A stretch of 6,489 bases of DNA from JBAXLO01 sp037134755 (GCA_037134755.1 JBAXLO010000241.1:1-6489), one strand, 5' to 3'; counted from the stretch's first letter, positions 1 to 6,464 are shown. The notes: generated by a model from the sequence alone, not told the origin. Numbers and translations: made by a program.

Positions 1-105
1 AGGATGGAAGTACAGTATTACCTTAAAACATTTTTTAAGCATTCAAGAAATCTTTTATTTCATAAAAGAATAAGTTTTAACAATAAATTATCAGTTACGA
101 ACTAG
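1..105. other. unresolved left edge, possible end of an upstream gene
   Basis: No gene can be assigned with confidence. Forward frame 1 is open from the edge to a TAG at 103-105 (34 codons), frame 2 is open to a TAA at 71-73, and frame 3 stops at 24-26. On the reverse strand a short frame starts at base 42 (MLKKCF...) and runs off the left edge. Any of these could be the end, or the start, of a neighbouring gene. There are two small hairpins: a 7-bp stem (22-28 with 33-39, loop CATT) and an 8-bp stem (51-58 with 62-69, loop TTC). The second is followed only by a weak T run at 75-78, so it is a poor terminator. Confidence 0.3.
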
Positions 106-122
106 ATTTTTTATTATCTTTG
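95..122 (+). promoter_or_regulatory. Bacteroidota-type promoter for the CotH-family gene
   Basis: TATCTTTG at 115-122 matches the Bacteroidota -7 consensus TAnnTTTG exactly. The best -33 candidate is a weak TTA at 95-97, with a 17-base spacer. The -7 element ends 38 bases before the ATG at 161, so transcription starting about six bases downstream would give a leader of roughly 30 bases. The leader is AT-rich with no Shine-Dalgarno sequence. The -7 match is directly visible; the start point is inferred. Confidence 0.6.
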
Positions 123-160
123 TTGAAATTTTATAAATAAGTACATTTAATAGTTCAACT

Positions 161-3100
161 ATGAAAAAATATTTCACTTTATTGGTTGTTGTTTCGATAT
201 TTATGTTGTTTGGGTATAGCCTGAAAGCTCAATGGGTAAATATTCCTTTTACAGGATTTACTGCAGATGTAGTAGCAAATGGATCCAATTCATCTACTTC
301 ATCTACTTCAAATAGTGTTGATGGGTCAAATGTATTTCTAGATGGTACTTTTAGCCCCGGTTTCAATGTTTGCCAAACTACTAATGTGTGGCCTTCTGAT
401 CTTAAGATTAACAGCCTTACAACACCAGGTCTTTCTTATATTTTGCAAGCTGCAAATGTTAGTAATTCTTTTAGAGTTTATTCCGGAAATTCCGGCACTA
501 TAACTCTAACTACTCCTACCGTTTGTACAGGTTTGAAATTTCTTGCTATTGGTGGAGGAGACTCTGTTAATTTTAGTGCTAAGATAACCTTTACCGATGC
601 TACTACTCAAACATTCTCAAGTCTTACCGTACCAAATTGGTGTAGTGGTATAGCTCCAGCTACCCCACAGTTTTATCGAACAGCTAGAAGTAACTCTTTA
701 AATTGCTCTACAAATCTTTGTCAATATATGTATGAAGTTAATTTGCCTATTGATACAGCAAATCAATCTAAAAGTATTGCATCAATTACTGTAACTAATC
801 CTACAACTACTGCTTCAATAAGAATTCATATATTTGCTCTTGGAGGTAATATTATCCCAATTCCATGCTCCACTCCATTAAACCAACCTACTAACTTAAC
901 TTTAACTCCCGGATCTACTAGTACAATCACAGGTTCTTTTACGGCTTCAGCAGGCACTCCTACAGCTGATCACTATCTAATAGTCAGAAGTACTTCTAAC
1001 ACCCTTACCCAAGTTCCTGTTAATGGACAAATTTATACAGCAGGCAGTTCATTTGGAGGTGGTAAGATTGTAGCATATCAGTCCGGCACTACATTTTCAG
1101 ATGCTGGTCTTACATCAAGTATAAATTATTATTATTTTGTATTTGCAGCTAATTCAAACTGTATGGATACTTCCAGATATGTAACTATAAATCCTCTTAC
1201 AGGAACTACAAGTATCTTTTCCGGTGTTTTAACTTCCTCTAACTTGCCAATAATTGTGGTAAATACAAATAATGTTACTATCTATAACGATCCTTCAAAT
1301 GCTTCTATTACACCTGCCCACATGGGTGTTATTTACAATGGCCCCGGGGTTAGAAATTATATGACAGATCCTTTCAATAATTATAATGATAGCATAGGTA
1401 TCCGTGTCAGGGGTTCTTCTTCCAGAGATTTCCCCCAGTTGTCATATAAAGTTGAAACTTTGGACAAAAGCGGAGGTTCATTAGATACTGTGATTCTTAA
1501 TATGCCTACCGAGAATGATTGGATTTTGTATGCTCCTTATGATGATAAAACTTGTATGCGTGATGTTTTAGCCTATACCCTTGCAAATGAAACCGGACAT
1601 TGGGCTGTACATACTCAGTATTGCGAGTTAGTTTTGAATGGGCAATATGTAGGCATCTATGTTTGGGAAGAAAAGATTAAAAGAGATGCTAATCGTGTTA
1701 ATATTTCAAAACTTGATGTTACTGATACAATAGGTGATAATGTTACTGGTGGTTATATCTTTAAAATAGATAAAACAACTGGCACTGGTGGAAATGATGG
1801 TTGGAATTCTAATTATAAAACTGCAGCTAATTCAACTATTCGGTTTCTTTATGATTATCCTTCCGGGACAGATATAGTACCACAACAAGCTACCTATATT
1901 GCAGCTTATGTTGATTCATTTGAAACTGCTCTAAAAGCTACTAATTTTGCTGACCCTGTCAATGGTTATAGAAAATATATGGACGATAAATCGTTTATTG
2001 ATTACTTTATTATAAATGAATTATCAAACAATGTTGATGGGTTAAGATTAAGTACTTTTTTATATAAGAATAAAGATAGTCATGGAGGCAAGATTGTTGT
2101 GGGTCCGGTGTGGGATTATAATATTGCTTTTGGCAATGCTAATTATAATAATGGTGCACAATATACTGGCTGGGCTTATCAAATGACAGAATCAAATACT
2201 GGTGGAGTTCCATTCTGGTGGGCAAGGTTAATACAAGATACTTTATTTAAAAATATGTTACGTTGTCGTTATTTCGATCTTAGGAATACAGTTTTAAACA
2301 CAACTTCTATATTTAATTATATTGATAGCACAGCTAATATTTTGAACGAAGCTCAAGCTCGTCATTTTGTTAAATGGCCGATATTAGGAGTTTACACGTG
2401 GCCTAATCCTACACCATATCCAACAACTTATGCCGGTGAGTTATCAAATTTAAAAACATGGATACAAAATCGTTTAGCTTGGTTAGATGCCAATATGGTA
2501 GGTACAAATAGCTATCCAATCGTCAATTTAGGTAGTGATACTGCTATTTGTCCTCAGCAACCAATAATTTTAGATGCAGGAAATATAGGTTGTTCTTATT
2601 TATGGAATACAGGTGCAACTTCTGAAAATATTTCGGTTAATACTGCCGGCACTTATTCAGTAACAGTTAATAAGTATTATGGTTGTAAAACTATAGATTC
2701 AATCTCTATTACATTAAAAACTATTCCTTATGCTTTTGCCGGGAATGACACTAGTATTTGCCAAGGAAACAATATAATACTTATTGCTATAGGAGATGGT
2801 AGCTTTGCCTATTCCTGGAATAATAATGTTCAACAAGGAGTACCATTTAATCCTATTAATACACAATACTATACTGTAACTGTTTTAGGAGCTAATGGTT
2901 GTACTAATAAAGATTCACTGCTTGTTACTCTTACTCCTTTACCTTCAAAGCCAACTATTACAGCAATATGGGGCATGCTCGACACCTTAATCTCTAGCTC
3001 TACCTCAGGAAATCAATGGTACAAAGATGGCAATATTTTAATGGGCGAAAATGGTCAAAAGCTATTAGTTTCTCCTTTTGTAAATGGCAATTATACAGAT

Positions 3101-3424
3101 ATTGTTACTGATGTAAATGGATGTAGTTCTTCACCTTCTGATGTATTTAATACCCTTGCAGGTATTAAGGAAACTACTAATACTTTTGATTTTACAGCCT
3201 ACCCAAATCCTGCTACAGATAAACTCACTATAGATTTTCCGACAATTACCGCTTTGCGCAATCTATTTATATCCATTTATGATATTCAAGGGCAATTGAT
3301 ACTTTTACAGCAGATTAATAATGCAAAAACAGAAGTTAATATCAGTAGTCTTGCCAAAGGTATATATGTTATTAAATTTTATAATGAAAACAATACATCT
3401 ATAGCAAAATTTGTAAAAGAATAA
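161..3424 (+). CDS. T9SS-exported CotH kinase family protein
   Basis: This is a 1087-residue exported multidomain protein. A signal peptide covers residues 1-24 (MKK, hydrophobic core, cleavage near KAQ). Residues 25-230 form a Ser/Thr-rich beta region with no family I recognise. Residues about 236-347 look fibronectin-III-like. Residues about 358-777 are the CotH kinase-like domain, seen in IRVRGSSS (413-420), SYKVE, NDWILYAPY (452-460), VLNGQYVGIY (491-500) with EEKIKRDANRV (503-513), NNVDG (623-627) and GPVWDYNIAFGN (648-659). Three PKD/Ig-like repeats follow (about 787-852, 855-925, 929-995). The C-terminus (about 1010-1087) is a type A T9SS sorting domain with YPNPATD (1014-1020) and GIYV (1067-1070). 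CotH proteins are atypical kinases; Bacillus CotH phosphorylates spore-coat proteins. By inference D626 would be catalytic and D652 metal-binding, with Asn654 where some relatives have Asp. The protein should cross the outer membrane through T9SS and be released or anchored at the surface. The start fits the promoter and signal peptide. Family assignment is secure; substrate is unknown. Confidence 0.9.
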   Translation: MKKYFTLLVVVSIFMLFGYSLKAQWVNIPFTGFTADVVANGSNSSTSSTSNSVDGSNVFLDGTFSPGFNVCQTTNVWPSDLKINSLTTPGLSYILQAANVSNSFRVYSGNSGTITLTTPTVCTGLKFLAIGGGDSVNFSAKITFTDATTQTFSSLTVPNWCSGIAPATPQFYRTARSNSLNCSTNLCQYMYEVNLPIDTANQSKSIASITVTNPTTTASIRIHIFALGGNIIPIPCSTPLNQPTNLTLTPGSTSTITGSFTASAGTPTADHYLIVRSTSNTLTQVPVNGQIYTAGSSFGGGKIVAYQSGTTFSDAGLTSSINYYYFVFAANSNCMDTSRYVTINPLTGTTSIFSGVLTSSNLPIIVVNTNNVTIYNDPSNASITPAHMGVIYNGPGVRNYMTDPFNNYNDSIGIRVRGSSSRDFPQLSYKVETLDKSGGSLDTVILNMPTENDWILYAPYDDKTCMRDVLAYTLANETGHWAVHTQYCELVLNGQYVGIYVWEEKIKRDANRVNISKLDVTDTIGDNVTGGYIFKIDKTTGTGGNDGWNSNYKTAANSTIRFLYDYPSGTDIVPQQATYIAAYVDSFETALKATNFADPVNGYRKYMDDKSFIDYFIINELSNNVDGLRLSTFLYKNKDSHGGKIVVGPVWDYNIAFGNANYNNGAQYTGWAYQMTESNTGGVPFWWARLIQDTLFKNMLRCRYFDLRNTVLNTTSIFNYIDSTANILNEAQARHFVKWPILGVYTWPNPTPYPTTYAGELSNLKTWIQNRLAWLDANMVGTNSYPIVNLGSDTAICPQQPIILDAGNIGCSYLWNTGATSENISVNTAGTYSVTVNKYYGCKTIDSISITLKTIPYAFAGNDTSICQGNNIILIAIGDGSFAYSWNNNVQQGVPFNPINTQYYTVTVLGANGCTNKDSLLVTLTPLPSKPTITAIWGMLDTLISSSTSGNQWYKDGNILMGENGQKLLVSPFVNGNYTDIVTDVNGCSSSPSDVFNTLAGIKETTNTFDFTAYPNPATDKLTIDFPTITALRNLFISIYDIQGQLILLQQINNAKTEVNISSLAKGIYVIKFYNENNTSIAKFVKE
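291..308 (+). repeat. 9-bp tandem duplication inside the CotH-family gene
   Basis: CATCTACTT occurs twice in direct succession (291-299 and 300-308). It encodes part of a Ser/Thr stretch, SSTSSTS at residues 44-50, just after the mature N-terminus. This is probably a slippage product in a flexible segment; the frame is kept. Confidence 0.6.
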
Positions 3425-3453
3425 GAATCATACCATAATACTATTTTTATTAA

Positions 3454-3493
3454 TAAAAGAGCTATTATCAATTATTTGATAATAGCTCTTTTA
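3454..3493 (+). terminator. perfect 17-bp hairpin after the CotH-family gene
   Basis: TAAAAGAGCTATTATCA (3454-3470) pairs with TGATAATAGCTCTTTTA (3477-3493) without mismatch around a six-base ATTATT loop, starting 30 bases after the stop codon. The right arm ends in TTTTA, which supplies a short T run, and the left arm begins with the matching A run. It could therefore act on both strands, but the convergent gene ends more than 440 bases away. It is the natural intrinsic terminator for the gene that ends at 3424. Confidence 0.8.
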
Positions 3494-3674
3494 GTTTATA
3501 TCTTATAATTGTAAGAAAATTCTTTATTTATCTACAAATAAATCTTTTAGTATTATTAAAAATGCGGTTGCTTTCTATAAATATTCTCATTTATTTGTTG
3601 TTTTTTAAGTTATATTATTGAAATAAAATATAAATGGGCTTATTTAAAACCAAACAATATAATTTTTTGATGAA

Positions 3675-3692
3675 TTCCTGACATGTCTGGAA
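3675..3692. repeat. 18-bp near-perfect palindrome, operator-like
   Basis: TTCCTGACATGTCTGGAA is self-complementary at eight of nine base pairs; the only mismatch is T3679 opposite T3688. It is much richer in G+C than the surrounding sequence. A dyad of this size could bind a dimeric regulator or be the remnant of a mobile-element end. No promoter is evident beside it, so the role is open. Confidence 0.5.
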
Positions 3693-3732
3693 GTGTTAAG
3701 GGATAGAACCGTTTTATTAAATTGAGAACATA

Positions 3733-3778
3733 TTGTGTGCTTCGCTAATCTAGTTGTGCGGTTCGCTAAACCAGTTGT
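3733..3778. repeat. degenerate 21-bp tandem repeat, two copies plus a 4-bp start
   Basis: Unit 1 is 3733-3753 and unit 2 is 3754-3774, with 17 of 21 bases identical, and TTGT at 3775-3778 begins a third copy. Both units share TTCGCTAA (3741-3748 and 3762-3769). Unit 2 can form a small GGTT/AACC hairpin around CGCTA, while unit 1 cannot, so the copies have diverged. It resembles a short intergenic tandem-repeat array. The unit length is a multiple of three, but unit 1 ends in an in-frame TAG in the best-looking forward frame, so it is not now coding. Confidence 0.6.
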
Positions 3779-3935
3779 CAAAAGTATATAATATGTTGCC
3801 ATATTCATGCAACGTATTGATTATATAATACAAATAGCTTTACATAACATACAACATATATTGAAAAGCTGTCAGATAAAAGGAAGTGATGTTTAAATAA
3901 TTAAACAGGTGTGTAGTTTAATAAATAAAATGATT

Positions 3936-4442
3936 TTAAATTATTTCAAGCAAATCTTTTTCAAGCGACAGTTTAGGCGTTTCAACAATTCGCCCAATCT
4001 CCACACCATCTTTAAAAATAATAAAGGTAGGAATTTTTAATATATTAAATTGATTAGCATAAGGATCATCAGCATATTTTCCTCTTTTATTACAATAAAT
4101 TTTAATGCTTTGTGTATCGTAAGCAAGCATATCCATAATCATATAAAAACGAGGAACCTGCTCTTTGCTATCACCACACCATGTGCCCATAAATAAAACA
4201 ATTGTTATATTATCAATTTTATTACGAAGTACTTCAACAGTATTGCTATCTATTTTATAATATTTGTTTTCAGTTTTAAATGCGGTGTTAAATACTTCAT
4301 TACTCATTAAACCTTCGAGGGTACATTTGCCAATAAGAATTTCTTTTTGCGAAGTACTATCTATTGCAGTTTTATTTACTTCCTGTGAAAATGTGACAAA
4401 TGTTATTGTCATAAAAAGATAGAATAGGATTAATTTTTTCAT
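3936..4442 (-). CDS. exported thioredoxin-fold protein, single-cysteine WCGDS motif
   Basis: This is a 168-residue protein of the thioredoxin superfamily. The first 19 residues form a signal peptide (MKK, hydrophobic core, cleavage probably after FS before QEV), so the mature protein should be periplasmic or on the outer face of a membrane. There is no lipobox cysteine near the cleavage site. The thioredoxin core begins at about residue 75: beta strand NITIVLFMGTWCGDS (78-92), helix KEQVPRFYMIMDML, strand IKIYC (113-117), and KIPTFIIFKDGVEIGRIVE (136-154) with the cis-proline at P138. The usual CxxC is C89-G-D-S92, so only one nucleophilic cysteine is present. C117 is a second cysteine inside the fold, and C40 lies in the N-terminal segment. 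Single-cysteine thioredoxin folds tend to act as isomerases, glutathione- or mixed-disulfide handlers, or binding proteins rather than dithiol reductases. Residues 20-74 show no family I recognise. The gene is transcribed alone, convergent with the CotH-family gene and divergent from the repeat-protein gene. The fold is secure; the exact activity is not. Confidence 0.85.
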   Translation of the reverse strand: MKKLILFYLFMTITFVTFSQEVNKTAIDSTSQKEILIGKCTLEGLMSNEVFNTAFKTENKYYKIDSNTVEVLRNKIDNITIVLFMGTWCGDSKEQVPRFYMIMDMLAYDTQSIKIYCNKRGKYADDPYANQFNILKIPTFIIFKDGVEIGRIVETPKLSLEKDLLEII

Positions 4443-4459
4443 ACTATTAAATAAAAATG

Positions 4460-4488
4460 CAAAATTATAAAAGAGTATTGATAATTAA
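4460..4488 (-). promoter_or_regulatory. Bacteroidota-type promoter for the thioredoxin-fold gene
   Basis: On the reverse strand TAATTTTG (4467 to 4460) matches TAnnTTTG exactly. The upstream element is only a weak TTA (4488-4486), with an 18-base spacer. The -7 element ends 17 bases before the ATG, so the leader would be only about 11 bases and contains no Shine-Dalgarno sequence. Confidence 0.5.
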
Positions 4489-4574
4489 TGATTATTATAG
4501 TTAATTATTTGCTAAAAAAACAACATACCATCACTAAAAATAAATTAAAAAGAGACAAATATTATATAAATATG

Positions 4575-4603
4575 TTAAGATTGATATTAATTTAGTAATT
4601 TAG
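4575..4603 (+). promoter_or_regulatory. possible promoter for the four-module gene
   Basis: TAATTTAG at 4596-4603 differs from the -7 consensus TAnnTTTG at one base and is followed by C, as is common at these promoters. A weak TTA at 4575-4577 could serve as the -33 element (18-base spacer). The element ends 39 bases before the ATG at 4643. Its position between divergent genes makes a promoter here necessary, but the exact element is uncertain. Confidence 0.4.
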
Positions 4604-4642
4604 CAGACGGATTTCAATTATATATAAATAATAAATTTCTTT

Positions 4643-6151
4643 ATGGAAGGAATTGTAACAGTCGGTACCAGAGTTTTTCATCAGGAATTAGGTGAAGGCA
4701 TGATTAACAAAGTGACAAAAGATGAGTATGAAGTGATGTTTATGAGTGGAAATAAGAGGATATTTCAGATAAACGGGACAGAACTTACAATAGTAAGTAA
4801 TTTTAAAATAAGCAAACCTGTTACTCAAACAATCCCCGACCCTCCCAAAGTTAAAGAAACACCACAAAAAAAGAAACACGAAGAAAAGAAGGCTGAAAAA
4901 GTTATTGAAGAGATAATTGTAGTCAAGCCAGTACCTGAACCTGAATTTAATAACATTATATTAGATGAACAGAATATTAGTGTTGGCTTAAGGGTTAGCC
5001 ATAAAGACTATGGTGAAGGAATGGTAAATAAAATTACACCCACTCAATATGAAGTGCACTTTATGGATGGCAAACGAATAAAATTTGCAAAAAATGATAC
5101 TGAATTAACTGCCTTTAAAACTATAGTTCCACCAATTGCTAAAGTGATAGAAGATAAAAAAGACACAAGTAATTTCAAAATGTCCTTTAAACAAAAGATA
5201 AAAGCGACTGCAAAGACAATTATTCCCCCTGAAGTACCTATCCCAGAAATTAAAAAAGAAACTTTTGTGTCATTAAATGAAGAAATTATTGAAGAAAAAC
5301 AAGATTATATATTAGGCACTAAGATACAGCATCAGATACTTGGCGAAGGTATCATAAATAAAATTACTGATAAATATTATGAAGTAGTTTTTTTAGATGG
5401 TAAGAAATCAAGGTGTTTGAAAACAGATAAAAATTTATCAGAAGTAAATCAAGAGGTAGCATCACCTACAAAAACCATAGTAAATATTGCTGCTGAAACT
5501 ATTAATAAAGAAGAAATCAAAAAGGATGAAGCTGAAAAAGAAAAAGACATTACTAAAGAAGAACAACCTAAAAAGGAAGATAAATCGCCAGAAATAAATA
5601 CAATAAAAGACAAAGCTTATTTATCAACCGGCTCTAGAATTTATCATAAAGTAAAAGGTGAAGGGATGATAGCTAAAATAAAAGATGATGAATATGAGAT
5701 AATATTTATGGATGGCTCAATGGCGAATTACTCAATAAATGATAAAAACTTGTCAATTATAAATGATGAAGCTTTAGATAATGCAATTAAGATAAACGTT
5801 ACAAAAACTACAGCTATTTCAGAACCTTCTAGTCAAAGAGTAAATAAATCTGCTATATTTTCACCAAATTCAATAAGTTTAGGGAGTAAGTGGAAGGGAG
5901 GCATTCTAATATTAAAACCATTAAACTCTTCTTTGCAAAAGAAAGAATATACTATTGAAAGTTTCTTTCAGATTATACTATCTATTTATAAAAGAGTGGC
6001 AAGCTTAGAAGAGATCATAAATATTAATAATAATATAAGTCAAAAGGAAAAACAGGATATTCAAATGCAGATAAAAGCTATTAATCGAAGTTTGGTTGCA
6101 TTTAATATGTTATTTAAAGAAAAAGAAGATTACTTTTCAGAAAAAGAATAA
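4643..6151 (+). CDS. protein with four Tudor/SH3-like modules and helical C-terminus
   Basis: This is a 502-residue protein without signal peptide or membrane segment, so probably cytoplasmic. Four copies of one module lie at about residues 5-51, 112-159, 223-268 and 327-373. The shared pattern is G-x-[RK]-[VI]-x-H, then GEG-[MI], [NA]-K-[IV], Y-E-[VI]-x-F, [MLS]-x-G and a final [DEK]-L-[TS]. The GEG glycines start at 17, 124, 234 and 339, a spacing of 107, 110 and 105. The module resembles the small beta-barrel (Tudor-like) tail of UvrD/PcrA helicases, which has a similar 'G-x-V-x-H-x-x-F-G-x-G' opening and binds RNA polymerase; this is a judgement by eye. Linkers are Lys/Glu/Pro-rich (for example 66-100 and 285-316) and probably flexible. 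After residue 405 comes a different domain: a short beta segment (410-427) and two predicted helices (about 437-461 and 465-495). The start fits because module 1 begins at once. No frameshift is seen, and repeat copies differ in DNA, so the duplication is old. Function is unknown; a scaffold contacting nucleic acid or RNA polymerase is a guess. Confidence 0.8.
   Translation: MEGIVTVGTRVFHQELGEGMINKVTKDEYEVMFMSGNKRIFQINGTELTIVSNFKISKPVTQTIPDPPKVKETPQKKKHEEKKAEKVIEEIIVVKPVPEPEFNNIILDEQNISVGLRVSHKDYGEGMVNKITPTQYEVHFMDGKRIKFAKNDTELTAFKTIVPPIAKVIEDKKDTSNFKMSFKQKIKATAKTIIPPEVPIPEIKKETFVSLNEEIIEEKQDYILGTKIQHQILGEGIINKITDKYYEVVFLDGKKSRCLKTDKNLSEVNQEVASPTKTIVNIAAETINKEEIKKDEAEKEKDITKEEQPKKEDKSPEINTIKDKAYLSTGSRIYHKVKGEGMIAKIKDDEYEIIFMDGSMANYSINDKNLSIINDEALDNAIKINVTKTTAISEPSSQRVNKSAIFSPNSISLGSKWKGGILILKPLNSSLQKKEYTIESFFQIILSIYKRVASLEEIININNNISQKEKQDIQMQIKAINRSLVAFNMLFKEKEDYFSEKE
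4655..4795 (+). repeat. Tudor/SH3-like module 1
   Basis: This codes residues 5-51. It opens VGTRVFH, then LGEGMINKV, DEYEVMFMSG and ends TELTIV. It has S-G-N where the other copies have D-G, and one extra residue after that turn. It starts four residues from the N-terminus, with no leader segment. Confidence 0.7.
4976..5119 (+). repeat. Tudor/SH3-like module 2
   Basis: This codes residues 112-159. It opens VGLRVSH, then YGEGMVNKI, QYEVHFMDGK and ends NDTELTAF. With an aromatic residue before GEG, it is the copy closest to the helicase-tail pattern. Confidence 0.7.
5309..5446 (+). repeat. Tudor/SH3-like module 3
   Basis: This codes residues 223-268. It opens LGTKIQH, then LGEGIINKI, YYEVVFLDGK and ends KNLSEV. 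It carries the only cysteine in the protein that I can see, C258. Confidence 0.7.
5621..5761 (+). repeat. Tudor/SH3-like module 4
   Basis: This codes residues 327-373. It opens TGSRIYH, then KGEGMIAKI, EYEIIFMDG and ends KNLSII. It is the most divergent copy: Lys precedes GEG, Ala replaces the Asn of the NK pair, and the strand after DG is uncharged. Confidence 0.7.
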
Positions 6152-6305
6152 ATAAATGATTTATTTAACAAAAATAATAGTTATCTAATGTATTAATAAA
6201 CAATATATAGAAAAGTTTATGATAATAATAATCAAATTTATTTTATTATTTTTAAAACAATTTTAATAATAATACGTTTTATATTTCAGCATTAGGGTAC
6301 TTTTA

Positions 6306-6313
6306 TATCTTTA
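6306..6313 (+). promoter_or_regulatory. possible -7 element upstream of the structured RNA
   Basis: TATCTTTA differs from TAnnTTTG only in the last base. No good -33 element is visible; the best is TTT at 6284-6286 with a 19-base spacer. If used, transcription would start near 6319 and reach the terminator about 80 bases later. It also overlaps AAGGAG (6313-6318), a purine run resembling a Shine-Dalgarno site. Confidence 0.3.
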
Positions 6314-6318
6314 AGGAG

Positions 6319-6402
6319 AAGAAAGTATTTCGGAATGCTTTTCATAAATGGTTTTAGGTTAATTTAAGGTGGGAATGCTCTGTGAAGAGCATTCCTTTTT
6401 TT
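6319..6402 (+). ncRNA. candidate small RNA or attenuated leader
   Basis: The segment lies between a near-consensus -7 element and a strong terminator and would be about 84 bases long. GGAATGCTT at 6332-6340 nearly copies the terminator's left arm (GGAATGCTC, 6372-6380) and could pair with the same right arm (6387-6395), giving two mutually exclusive structures. A ten-codon frame, MLFINGFRLI, runs 6335-6367 and stops just before the terminator; its spacing from AAGGAG (16 bases) is too long for a normal start. No known RNA family is recognised. It may equally be the untranslated tail of the preceding gene. Confidence 0.25.
6372..6402 (+). terminator. strong intrinsic terminator with GTGA tetraloop
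   Basis: GGAATGCTCT (6372-6381) pairs with AGAGCATTCC (6386-6395) without mismatch around GTGA, a GNRA-type tetraloop. Seven T residues follow at 6396-6402. There is no comparable T run on the other strand, so it acts on forward transcripts only. It lies 221 bases beyond the stop of the four-module gene, so it ends either that long transcript or a separate short one. Confidence 0.85.
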
Positions 6403-6434
6403 ATGTAGAGTTGAAAACGGATCAAGAAGAATAG

Positions 6435-6464
6435 TTGAGGATAAGAAAATATTTCTTTATTTTG
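6435..6464 (+). promoter_or_regulatory. probable promoter for the next gene
   Basis: TTG at 6435-6437 and TATTTTG at 6458-6464 are separated by 20 bases. The second element is one base shorter than TAnnTTTG. The element ends 13 bases before an ATG at 6478, and the placement directly after a terminator supports a new transcription unit. Confidence 0.4.

Larger units (their letters stand above)
3494..3935. other. 442-base intergenic region without a convincing gene
   Basis: This stretch lies between two convergent genes. I found no open frame with recognisable protein character. The 19-codon frame at 3562-3621 is hydrophobic but has no supporting signal. The middle (about 3670-3780) is visibly less AT-rich than its flanks and contains an 18-bp palindrome and two copies of a 21-bp repeat, listed separately. 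Small hairpins lie at 3793-3815 (7 bp including one G-T pair, loop CATATTCAT) and 3891-3906 (GTTTAA/TTAAAC). An 8-base inverted pair, ATATGTTG at 3791-3798 and CAACATAT at 3852-3859, lies around the first hairpin. The mix suggests decayed repeat or mobile DNA, but no transposase remnant is recognisable. Confidence 0.55.

Noticed and set aside
3562..3621. 19-codon forward frame encoding a hydrophobic peptide
   Set aside because: It is short, AT-rich and lacks a promoter or ribosome-binding signal; such frames are expected by chance here.
3755..3775. Possible tRNA T-arm-like sequence (GGTTCG)
   Set aside because: The stem is only 4 bp with a 5-base loop, and no acceptor, D or anticodon arms surround it. 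The 21-bp repeat explains it better.
3733..3778. CRISPR array
   Set aside because: The units are directly adjacent with no spacers, only two copies are present and no cas gene is nearby.
4688..4879. 63-codon reverse-strand open frame
   Set aside because: It lies wholly inside the four-module gene, antisense to module 1 and its linker. It is Phe/Cys-rich, as expected from reading Lys/Glu-rich codons backwards, and has no promoter of its own.
6149..6167. AT-only palindrome over the stop codon of the four-module gene as a terminator
   Set aside because: It has no G-C pairs and no T run after it, so the hairpin would be too unstable.
6335..6367. Ten-codon leader peptide of a classic amino-acid attenuator
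   Set aside because: There is no run of a single regulatory amino acid, and the AAGGAG is 16 bases away, too far for an ordinary start. The alternative pairings are still reported as a finding.
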